Source: Sphaeroforma sirkka
Taxonomy: Eukaryota > Opisthokonta > Ichthyosporea > Ichthyophonida
Direction of reading: 5' to 3'
Length of the DNA stretch: 30,000 nt
Assembly (NCBI GenBank): GCA_001586965.3
Contig: LUCW03002201.1
Coordinates: 1 to 30,000 of the forward strand
A program made the position numbers and the translations under genes. Numbering within the stretch: position 1 is the first letter of the stretch; each line of letters begins with the position of its first letter. Positions 10,040 to 19,044 of the stretch are shown here, piece after piece. Below the pieces are notes generated by a model. It made no database searches. It was not told the origin of the DNA and was given only the letters and a program-made list of their open reading frames with translations.

Positions 10040-11528
10040 TTACTTACCGACGCGGCCATAAACCCAGTTTCTGCAAGAGTTTCGATTGCGGGTGCGATCA
10101 CTGGCGAGACGCGAGCTCTGCCATCGACAAATCTGAGTGTTTGGATGGATAAAATTGAGCTTCTAACAAAAAAATGCGGATATGAATCCCACATACTCTG
10201 TGAGCAGTAAAGTGTAGGTGAATCCCAAACACGGTCAAGAAAAAAGTGCCTTAAGGTGTGGTTATGTGCTTTGACTAACAATACACAAAATCGCCCTAAG
10301 CAGCGTGGTTGCGAGTCTCTCAGGCAATAGATGTATAAGCAGCAGCACATAGCTAGACTACATACAATGCGAACGAACACGCTGATCTCCGTATGCATAA
10401 GCTAAAGGTACTTACTTAGGAGGCTCATTTTGCATAAGCTGAACATACTTACTTAGGAGCTCATTATGCATAAGCACAACATACTTACTTAGGAGCTCAT
10501 TATGTATAAGCTCAACATACTTACTTAGGAGGATTTATATCCAGCTCCACATTGTGTGGTTTGAAATGGGCGTTGGCCACATTTGTTAGAGTGGCATAGT
10601 ACTCCTTGATTGCAGGCATGGAGTGTTCGGCGTAGTATGGTCTTTTCAGCAGACCTTCGGTGTCAATCAGCTGTGAGAAATGAAATGTGTGCTCTGTATT
10701 GTGAGCAATGGAGTAGAACATCTATATTATGGGAAACAAGGCATGATATCTATGTGGCGGAATAGCACAAAAATCATGAAAATATGGCAATATGACGTAT
10801 ACGTTGAAGGTCATCCTCATACGGTCACCATTAGAACCATAGTATCTATTCTGTACGAAACTCCCTTTTTATGACCATCGTTACTGGATTGTGTTTGTGA
10901 AGTTGCTATAGCAACCATTGGGTTGTACGAATACCAAAACATATGGGCTTCAGCTGATAGAATGAAGTTGTGACACGGAATTGTCAGCATCAAATGAATC
11001 CACATGTCACGTATAGGGAGCACTCAAGTGTAGGCTTGCAAAGCAAAACCGACACAACTGCTCATATAAAGGCTGCCGCCCGGCATCCACTATGAAACGG
11101 TATATGACTAAAAATGGTATCAATATTTCTGAAAAAGCTGTTTCTTCCTGCCGAAGCGACATATAGTAAAAAAAAATGTTCCATAAGATTTGCAATGCCA
11201 CTCTAGATGATCTTTCCTGGTTAAGTGAGCAAGACATGAGCGATATCACACGGGCAGTCTTGGCTTCTCATAGTTGAAGCTATGCACAGGTAAAATACAT
11301 CAGCACAACACATGCCAAATTCATTTAGTCTCACAAATCGTAAGCTCGGCATCAGAACAATGATACATCTTGTATTCATTGCTGTAAAACTGCATGCACA
11401 GAGCAGAAATAGGTACCCACGTAGGCTTACCTCTTCGAGCATGAATGTCACGTCTCGATCGGACAGAATGCCAGCCCCTTCTAAACTAACAGGGCCTCCA
11501 GTGTAGCCTGCAGGGGTGGCCTCTGCAC
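3395..11528 (-). CDS. Acyl-CoA dehydrogenase, long DmdC/FadE-like type
   Basis: FAD-dependent alpha,beta-dehydrogenation of an acyl-CoA is the family role; the substrate cannot be told. Exons in transcript order: 11528-11431, 10670-10525, 10132-10048, 9809-9681, 9142-9028, 8663-8569, 8052-7905, 7425-7309, 6983-6917, 6205-6134, 5860-5633, 5445-5319, 4985-4819, 4486-4338, 4072-4016 and 3482-3395 (TAA 3395-3397). They total 1888 nt, about 630 residues. Order of domains: N-terminal segment (ILSDRDVTFMLEE, LPEEHGGLQMP), middle beta domain (GTMCLSEPQAGSS, GNKMWISGGEQ, GISMFIVPK), C-terminal helical domain (VGEPGRGLEYMFLMMN, YALDRRQGRP, QHADVRRML, ILGGYGYTKDFPVEEYYR) with EGTNGVQSL carrying the expected catalytic Glu, then a DmdC-type extension (YLNMFGTLVISWMWLKQA, RVFYEGKQLACEYFY). 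All phases agree except 6917 to 6205. The first coding exon was not found, so the true 5' end lies above 11528. There is no PTS1-like C-terminus (ends DPVHF). Confidence 0.94.
3571..3624. repeat. 27-bp tandem duplication in last intron of acyl-CoA dehydrogenase
   Basis: Two nearly identical 27-bp units start at 3571 and 3598; they share the core GCAGACAGTGCCAGCAGA. They lie in the intron between the exons 4072-4016 and 3482-3395. Confidence 0.85.
5990..6062 (+). tRNA. tRNA-Arg (anticodon ACG)
   Basis: A complete 73-nt cloverleaf can be folded by hand. The acceptor stem is 5990-5996 with 6055-6061 (seven pairs, one T-G, starting with an unusual T1-A72), discriminator A at 6062. The D arm is GCTC/GAGC with an 8-nt loop containing GG. 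The anticodon stem is CACGC/GCGTG with loop CTACGAA, anticodon ACG at 6023-6025. The variable loop is AAGTC, giving G15-C48. The T arm is GCGGT/ACCGT with loop TTCGAGT. There is no intron and no encoded CCA. Position 20 is T rather than the A20 that is an arginine identity element in many organisms. ACG read as ICG would decode CGU, CGC and CGA. It lies antisense within the 273-bp intron 5861-6133 of the acyl-CoA dehydrogenase gene. Confidence 0.95.
6064..6071 (+). terminator. RNA polymerase III terminator of tRNA-Arg
   Basis: A run of eight T residues begins two bases after the discriminator base. Further T runs follow to about 6090. This is the expected Pol III termination signal and supports the tRNA as a live transcription unit. 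Confidence 0.85.
6279..6332. repeat. CA/CCCACA-rich simple repeat
   Basis: Imperfect CACACC and CACA units lie within the acyl-CoA dehydrogenase intron 6206-6916. Confidence 0.85.
6785..6880. repeat. (TATATG)n/(TA)n microsatellite
   Basis: About eight TATATG hexamers, then TATGCA variants and a pure TA tract, sit in the intron 6206-6916, about 40 bp from the exon ending at 6917. Apparent open frames here (Ile-Tyr, Met-Tyr runs) are repeat artefacts. Confidence 0.95.
7631..7703. repeat. ~41-bp imperfect tandem duplication
   Basis: Two units share AATTTCTTGNACTAGTTTT followed by GGTAGT. They lie in the acyl-CoA dehydrogenase intron 7426-7904 and are slightly diverged. Confidence 0.75.
9250..9283. 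repeat. (CA)n microsatellite
   Basis: A CA-rich dinucleotide tract with short interruptions lies in the acyl-CoA dehydrogenase intron 9143-9680. Confidence 0.9.
10005..10035. repeat. (TA)n microsatellite beside a splice donor
   Basis: A pure TA tract lies about 12 bp inside the intron from the donor of exon 10132-10048 (minus strand). Confidence 0.9.
10392..10536 (-). repeat. 36-37 bp tandem repeat carrying a splice donor, four copies
   Basis: Units start at 10392, 10429, 10465 and 10501. Each carries, on the minus strand, CTCCTAA followed by GTAAGTA. The copy at 10501-10536 overlaps the real exon end (exon 10670-10525, donor at 10524-10523); the other three lie just downstream in the intron. 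Splicing at any downstream copy would keep the in-frame TAA of the junction, so only the first donor gives an open protein. Copies differ by only a few bases, so the array is young or homogenised. Confidence 0.9.
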
Positions 11529-11753
11529 CTACAGTAGTATAGTTTGAGTATAAATGAGATACACATTTGGCAGTGGACCAGTGCGTTGATGTTTATGTAG
11601 TGCACTGATATATCCGTGAAACTGACCGTAGTGTATGATATTTTTTTTATCCTGGCATATATTCGTGACAATAGGGTTGGAAAGGCATACACCTTTTCAT
11701 ATGATAATACTCATGTATGTAGGATGATCTCTAGGTAAATACAGATACATATC

Positions 11754-11871
<118 letters not shown>

Positions 11872-13862
11872 TAAATCACATCCTAAGCGTAGTACCTGTT
11901 TACTTTGGCAATATACCTGGTACACATATCATCAAGGTATATACGATCCATCCGTTATGATACATCGCATACACGTCATATACGCATCATACAATCATTA
12001 TCACGTGATACACTATCAAGCACAAGCATCACATAATATACATCGTTACACATCGCGCTAATCAGCGACTCTCCTACCATCACTTGCCGCTGACCGTGCT
12101 CGAGAGACCACTCTGTTGAGTGCACCGTTGGCATGGCGGCTGCCAATTCTCTGGAATCCACTTTTAAGCGAACTGTACTTTAGCATCTCGTAGTAGACGA
12201 TGAGAGTGTGAGTGAACCAGGTTGCCTCTGGGAATCACATGATATATTTTCGTTGTTTGTAGGTTTTCTGTGTGTATTTTTTAGTTGGCTTGGTTTGTGA
12301 TGATAGTTTGATATACAAACCCTGAACCCTACAATAAAAATGAGGAAGGCATGATCAACTGATCACAGCCAAAAACAGTGCATGATACTTAGCAACTACG
12401 CACTCGCATTCCACAAAAAGCATCAATTTAAAAATATACGTTTATTAAAAAAAAAACGCGAAAAGTTCACACCCAGTGTTGAATTGTTGGAATATTTACC
12501 TATGTTACGATAAGAGCATAAACGTTTCAAATTCAACGCCTAAATCATTGATTTTAAAAACGTTCTATCACAAGAAAAGAGCTCAACTATCATCATCAAC
12601 ATCATCATGACATAGAACAGCGCTAAAAGATACCGACTCTGTTCTCTCTATTAGAGAATGCTACATATGGTAAATATTTTCATGTGTAAATGAACCTTTT
12701 AATGGGATATAGCCTGATGTTTACTCAGGAGATATGTTCTGGCGGATCATTACATATAAAAATTTATATGTATATATGTTTGGCTGCTACTGTCCGAAAG
12801 GTATTGCCTCAACAACCTATCTGCCCTAATGCTCTTTTGCATACCTCCCCAGCTGATGTCTATGCCTGTGATGGTCCCTGTGATGGATTTCACACTTTGT
12901 TCTCGGAAAAATGAACAATTGATTCCACACATTGTGCTCGGAAGACTGACCATATGAATATACATGTATATACGAATATGTATGAAAAATTATATTTATA
13001 GTCATAAGAAACGCAAGATCCCCTCTCCTCCATGTATCTCAATGCGGCATTGCTGGCGTGCAGTATATGGGGATTGTAGTGCAATATATCTATCACTTTT
13101 GAGTAGCATATACCGTTGTCGGTTGTCGAATAAATCCCTGCTTTCAGTGACACAGCTGTTTTTCAAAACTCGTACCATGCTTACCCGCACCAATACTTCT
13201 CATATATAGTATACACATAACCAAAAGTAATTGGTCAAACTACGACCACCATATCAATAAAGTTTCTGCCAATGCTTTTTTTCGGCTCGTTACCTGATAC
13301 TTCGGACAAAATGCAACACTTGAATTGCTATCGCTCCTAATTTTGCTTATGCGCCGTTCTCGTGTACTGCAATCAGCGCAGTCATACGTTGCGCACGGCC
13401 ATGCCGCCGCCAGTGCGCACTATGCCACTCGTCGAGCATACTAGAGTTGTGGTAAGCTTAAAGTAGAATAGCTCCATACTATGGCTACACTTCTAGCTTG
13501 GCTCATAGTATGGCTTAAAACAAAAGTTGAAGTGTGGCTGATGGGATAGCCATACTCGAGCGATACCGCTGCTACGCATCAGTCTAGCAGACAAAGAAGT
13601 GAATGAAAAGCCGCTCGAACCCATAATCCACAAATCTTAGTAGCAGTACTATCGATCCTCATACTACAATGCACACGAGAGTACATAACATATGAATGCA
13701 CACACCCAATCTCTCCCTAGACGAGGACAAAAACATCGGCAGAGCAATATATATTGTCACCTAGTAACGCACCACCACCTGCAGGCTTCTGCTGTCGAAG
13801 GTGTGACCTAACGCTCTCTGGAATAATCACTAGTACCCCTCGTACTGTAGTATACGCAGGAG
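11872..13862. other. Region upstream of acyl-CoA dehydrogenase, no firm gene
   Basis: The missing first exon of the acyl-CoA dehydrogenase gene (minus, ending in phase 1) should lie here or in 11529-11753. I could not identify it. Minus-strand ATGs near 12132 and 11692 open short peptides but do not give a phase 1 donor. A minus-strand open stretch at about 13020-13130 has protein-like composition but lacks convincing splice sites. An imperfect inverted repeat lies at 13474-13513. I see nothing else assignable. Confidence 0.4.
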
Positions 13863-14095
13863 TCATTTGCCTGTGGTCCCAAATACTCGAAGCCATTTTA
13901 TTCGTGGTGCAAGCACACTATGTTTGTGCCCTAACTTCTCAACCTGCCCATATTCAAGTGGTACAAGCGCACTTTGTTTATACCTCCAAATACTCGACCA
14001 AACCATACGTTGCGTGTTTTCTTTGCAATGTGCATCATGCTGTAGAACTTTGGTACCACTAGCTGGCGCATGCTGCTGAAGGACTATTCATGCTT
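13863..14095. repeat. Diverged copies of the 3' end of the 14234-17998 gene
   Basis: Units of about 54 bp start near 13863, 13917 and 13971. The last continues into a diverged copy (13971-14095) of the terminal exon of the neighbouring minus-strand gene, displaced about 260-267 bp from the matching exon bases at 14231-14355. Shared landmarks include ACTTTNTTT followed by CCTCCA, and the GCTGAAGGA block. The copy is too diverged to encode the same peptide. Confidence 0.7.
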
Positions 14096-14233
14096 TGGTA
14101 TACCATTCGCATAAACTATATTCTAGCATCGCAAAATAGCTACATACTATCCGACCCATACACTACGAGCCATACACTATATGGCGGTAGTATCCGAGTG
14201 TCTCCACACTCATACACAGCATACAACCGTACT

Positions 14234-17200
14234 TTATTTGTGCCTCCACACACTTAATCTATCCATGTACAGGGGCCATACTGCGAGTCTTGCGCTGTGC
14301 AGCATGTCGTAGTTCTTTGCTACCGCCTGCTGGCTCATGTTGCTGAAGGATTGTCCGTGTACTGGCATGCCGGTGGCATAGGCACCCAGAGTGGAGTCAG
14401 CCCATTCGCCTACAGTGAGGAGAAACCGTCGTCTGGGATCTTTGTTCACACACGACCAGCCTGCCATGCCCTTGCCTAGGAGTGTAGAGAGCACCACATG
14501 ATGTGTTTGTATCGTGGAATGAGCTGATAGTCTGTTTTAAATATTTTCATGTGTACGTAACTAAACCTAAAATAATAACAGTATAACAAATTGCCTGTTT
14601 GGGAACTTTGTTCACGCACGTTCAACCTGCCATGGCCTTGCCCAAGAGTGAAACAAGAAGCACAATACGTGTTTGTAGATCCAAAGGCTGATGATTTGTT
14701 GACAACACATGCGTGCATGTGATGTTATGTGATACAATAAATAAAAGTCCTGAGGTAACTGTGATGTGATAAAACAAATTGGTTGAGATCGTCAGTAGCG
14801 CACGACCAGCTTGCCACGCCCATGCCTGACAGTAATAAACAGTGATACAGCATGTTGTTGACATGAGAACTATAGTCAAGAACACATACCCAGTTACCTC
14901 TCGATACATGACCTACTGTACAGTTCTACGATATGAACCATGCACTATTATGAGCACCGGGAAAGTTGATTCATGGTTGGTTTCCACGCAAGTGGATGTA
15001 CTCGAGAAGTTCTACGAGCTGGCTGCCATACAACATATGCATACAACATGAGTAGTCCCTCATACCATGTGCGGAGCAATACACCGCTTTGAGCAAAGGC
15101 ACAAAAACAGTAAACAAAACATTACATGAGAATCAACTGACTGGTTGGCACATGCTTCGTATGCATCTCGAAAACGTTTCAAGACAGACTTGCAGCTTAT
15201 AATATAATGATACGATAGAAACGAATACCACTCAAGGGGAAAGTAAACGCTGCCAGGACTGCAAAGCAATGAGTGTATGTCGAGAGATACAAGAACCACA
15301 CAGAGTGTGTGCATTGCGACGTTGATCAATACTCATGCAACTAGTTGCAACTTGAAATATACCACTCACATGACAAAGCGGAAACCTATCAAGCAAAAAA
15401 CCACTAACTACCTGACACCCAACCCTGAAAATTCACCAAGTATGTCTCAGCGACGGCGTTACAACACGCACGAAATTAGTGAGGCAAAACTGTACCTGCA
15501 TCATCAGGATTGACGAGCAGCAACGCGTGTTTCGGGTAGGTTGCCAATTCGTTGAGGGTTTCCACTGTGACTATTGGGATGTCCTTCAGGGCAAGCTGGG
15601 TGGACCATACATGACATTTAGCGGCGCCTGTGTTCATGAAGAAAAGAGCCAGTTGTAAGTAAGTAGTTAAGGCACCATCAACCAAGACACAACCCGTTGC
15701 CGAGTCTCGTATTACTTCCAGTGCACTTCTGAGCTCAACGCGCCTTATGTAAACATTAAAATTGCACCACGCTATACAATCAGATTAATAGCACAATACG
15801 CGAACTAGTGTAGCGTCAAGTTGTTATGTAGACTAGATATGCATGTCATCCGTGTACACAGCCTCAATAACCATCATGATGCGAATCCTTGATGTTGAGC
15901 TGAACAAGAGGCTCCTTACAAATGGGGGATGTCGGCATGGGAAGATACATACGATGAGGAAAGGCGAGTTGCTTGCGTTTATAGACCATCACTTACCTAC
16001 AGCGACCACACCGTCGCATTCATCGTCGTCTCTGACGAGGTTGACTACGGCATCAAGGGCGCTACCGGTAGGTATGATGATCCCTTGAGAGCGCAGATTG
16101 TACATCTCCATCTGCGATAGTAGTTCAGGATATAAGAGAGCGGTATACATCGCACACAGGCAATAAGGTCACGAGACTTAGCCCACGACTGCCCGGATTA
16201 ACTAAGAAAAGCAAGATATCGAAGAAGCTGCCCAAAAAAATCAAATAGAATAATGAAGCCACCCATCAGTCTCGCAATAACCAAACAGACCGCGCGTGTG
16301 GTGCGGATGTGCAAAAGACAGGCGGGTCAAAGCATACTATTCACTCAAGCAAATCATCAACTAGCATCGGTTGTATACATCGAACACTGCGACGTGCAAT
16401 TACTCACCCTCATGGTGTTCATGTCGGAGAGCGACACGGTTGCAGTGGTAATCAGCTGAGCCAACAGATACGACGACCACAGGCGCATCTTCTCTATGTA
16501 TATGTCCGCCTCAGGACATTCTGTGAGTGTCAAGTCCGTGGGCCTGGTGGCATAAACGTATGAATGCGGTATGTTCTGTGGTCACAAATTACTATATGTG
16601 AAGCGTGATGACCCTCCAATACATGACTGTAAACGGATTCAGTCATCTACTAGGAACAATAAGTGAAGTTATTGCATTGTTAGATCCCTCTGTTACCCGC
16701 AAGCAGGCAGTTCATTCGGACAAGCTATAATTTTACAATGTGCACCAAGTCCGTCTGAAGACCCAGAATATTACAACGAAAGGGTGTGACCAAAACTCAT
16801 GCGCGCACCTGAAATCTATATATTCAACAATGTACAGATATATACGTCCTTGTAAATAAAATACATCTACAGACCCTGCAAACATGAATGAGACCTCTAT
16901 CATTTCCAGCAAATAAAGTGGGAGGGCAGGCGTCTTCAGCAGTACAACCAACCGACCGCGAGTGTGTGTGACCAGATCATATGCACATACAAGAAAATTG
17001 TATAAATCATACGGATACCGAGATATACAAACATATACATACTTCGTGCTCACCTACAAAGCACACATTATACCTGAGACCTCTATCACATCCAGCGGAA
17101 ACCTTAGAGGGGCAGGCGCCTTCCAATAGCACAATCGACCGTGCGAGCGGGTGTGACCACAGCTCGTGTACAAACATGAATATCAGATGGGCTGTCTGCA

Positions 17201-17998
17201 CATGCAGAGCATCACTGACACTCGCCGACATTAGCGTCTGTAAGCTGAGCGGGGACCGGGGGGGGGGGGGGGGGTGAGGGAGTTTGAGAAGTGGATAAGA
17301 AATGGATTCCTGAAATGAAATAGTCGCATCAATTAACCAAGGTATGGAATAGTTTTCTGTAATCAGATAATGGGCACGGATCAGTTCCCTGTACATATAT
17401 TGTGGGTTCGAATTAAATAAATGAATAAAAGTTTAAACTACATATGTTGGCGCATGCGACTCTGTTAGTTCTATGGAGCAAGGCCCGCCGGTTCATGAAC
17501 TAAAGCTCGGTATATCGCTATATTCTCCACGCTTATATCTGACGTGTGTATTGGGACGAGCATGGAATGGCCCTCTAGTACCATGCTAAGTATCACTGAT
17601 ATCTCCTTGGAAACGTCACGTCGTAATGTTTATCACACAACATTCAGAACTTAAAAAACCACCCTTGAACAAGCATGTAATGGCCCTCTAGTAGTACACG
17701 ATAAGACTGATATTTAAAATTAAAAAATCCACACACCCTTCGCATGAACATTCCGCACACATGGTCCGCACTTCATTTGTATATCATAGGATGCACACAT
17801 ATAGAACATCTGTATACGTATGCTCACATGCATATTCGGACCTATCTACGTTAAAAAAGACCAGAAGAATACCACATACACATTCACAGTTGCTTCCTGA
17901 TTTGCATCCAACTGCGGTTGATTGGCTAGGAGAGTGTGCACATAAGGTGATCCATTCGCCACACAGCCATCGCAACCACATCGATTGATCTGCTCCAT
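14234..17998 (-). CDS. Conserved-looking protein of unknown function, six exons
   Basis: Exons in transcript order: 17998-17873 (donor could be a few bases earlier), 17237-17074, 16543-16408, 16111-15997, 15627-15496 and 14475-14234 (TAA 14234-14236). All phases match, giving 304 residues. The N-terminus has a Cys cluster (CGCDGC) that could bind metal. The middle contains helical, Leu-rich segments (EADIYIEKMRLWSSYLLAQL) and an alternating beta/alpha pattern (IIIPTGSALDAVVNLV, GVVAVGAAKCHVW, IPIVTVETLN, HALLLVNPDDAG) that suggests a Rossmann-like fold. The C-terminal exon has FLLTVGEWADSTLGAY and WPLYMDRL. I see no signal peptide and no clear transmembrane helix. I do not recognise the family; the fold is inference. 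An in-frame ATG at 18052 would add 18 residues; 17998 was chosen because its context (G at +4) is better. Exons 17237-17074 and 14475-14234 both have partial copies in flanking non-coding DNA. Confidence 0.75.
14600..14850. repeat. Two diverged copies of a terminal-exon acceptor edge
   Basis: The first about 50 bp of the terminal exon plus its acceptor (plus-strand bases 14441-14500) recur at about 14607-14670 (offset 166) and again at about 14795-14850 (offset 184 further). Shared cores are TTTGTTCAC, CACGACCAGC and TGCCATGCCCTTGCC. Both copies lie in the intron upstream of the real exon and have lost the reading frame. Confidence 0.75.
16700..17190. repeat. ~183-bp tandem unit containing part of exon 17237-17074, three copies
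   Basis: Copies align at the shared GTGTGACC at 17151, 16966 and 16784 (spacings 185 and 182). The 17074-17190 copy is the real exon of the minus-strand gene. The 16890-16980 copy keeps GAGACCTCTATCA, GGCAGGCG and ACCGACCG but has lost the frame. The third copy is more decayed. Confidence 0.75.
17258..17274 (+). repeat. 17-nt G homopolymer
   Basis: Seventeen consecutive G on the plus strand, hence a C run on the minus strand placed about 20-37 nt upstream of the acceptor of exon 17237-17074. It could serve as part of that intron's polypyrimidine tract. The G-rich strand could form quadruplex structures. Confidence 0.9.
17559..17700. repeat. Direct repeat, 113-bp spacing
   Basis: AGCATGGAATGGCCCTCTAG near 17559 and its one-mismatch copy near 17672 are each followed by an ACTGATAT block. 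Both lie in the first intron of the 14234-17998 gene. Confidence 0.7.
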
Positions 17999-18069
17999 AT
18001 TTGATACTTGCCTGTTCCAGTGCTGGACACAAAAAAGCACAATACGAAGCATTGATATTTAGATCGACA

Positions 18070-18425
<356 letters not shown>

Positions 18426-18550
18426 TTTCAAATAGCACTGCTTATATGCAAATCTCCAACTCGAGTGTGCCTAAAAAGAGTACACAAGCTATCTACCAGT
18501 GCGTGAATCATACTGTCGTTAGCATATAACTAATAATACCAAAGCAAAAT

Positions 18551-18988
18551 CTACAACGAATCCTTCTCTATGTCCAACAAGAAACACACTTTCATCAGCC
18601 TCTCTTCACATAGTTCAACCCCGTTCTGCAGATTTTTTCTCTCGGATTGTTTCACAGCCAGTGCGTGCGCTCGTCTCCTTCGCGTGGTGTCCGATGTGTT
18701 CTTGTCCTCCGTTTGCGGCATGTCGAGCGCACTGATCAAATCCGTGTACGTCTTGTGCAACGTAATGAAGGCAAGGATATCATTGCCATCCGCAAGAGAT
18801 TGATCTGCCTGAAGTGTAGTGTCGGACAAATCATAAGAGTTACTGAATAGTACAATGGAGCAAACGACGTTGCCAGCAGGTCTAGCGTGTGTAGATTACC
18901 TATTGAGTGTAAGCCTGGAGCTGTACATTTCATTTATCCCACCATCAGACCAACTATAACAATAACCACTACCGCATAACAAATACAT

Positions 18989-19044
<56 letters not shown>

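Noticed and set aside
12120-12180. First exon of the acyl-CoA dehydrogenase gene starting near 12132 (minus)
   Set aside because: The nearby donor gives phase 0, but the exon at 11528 needs a phase 1 partner.
13474-13545. Inverted repeat CCATACTATG/CATAGTATGG with a second partial pair
   Set aside because: The stems are short, the core is nearly palindromic, and the two pairs compete. No evidence of an element.
17395-17425. Second tRNA suggested by GGGTTCGAATTA
   Set aside because: No matching T stem, anticodon arm or D arm could be built around this B-box-like string on either strand.
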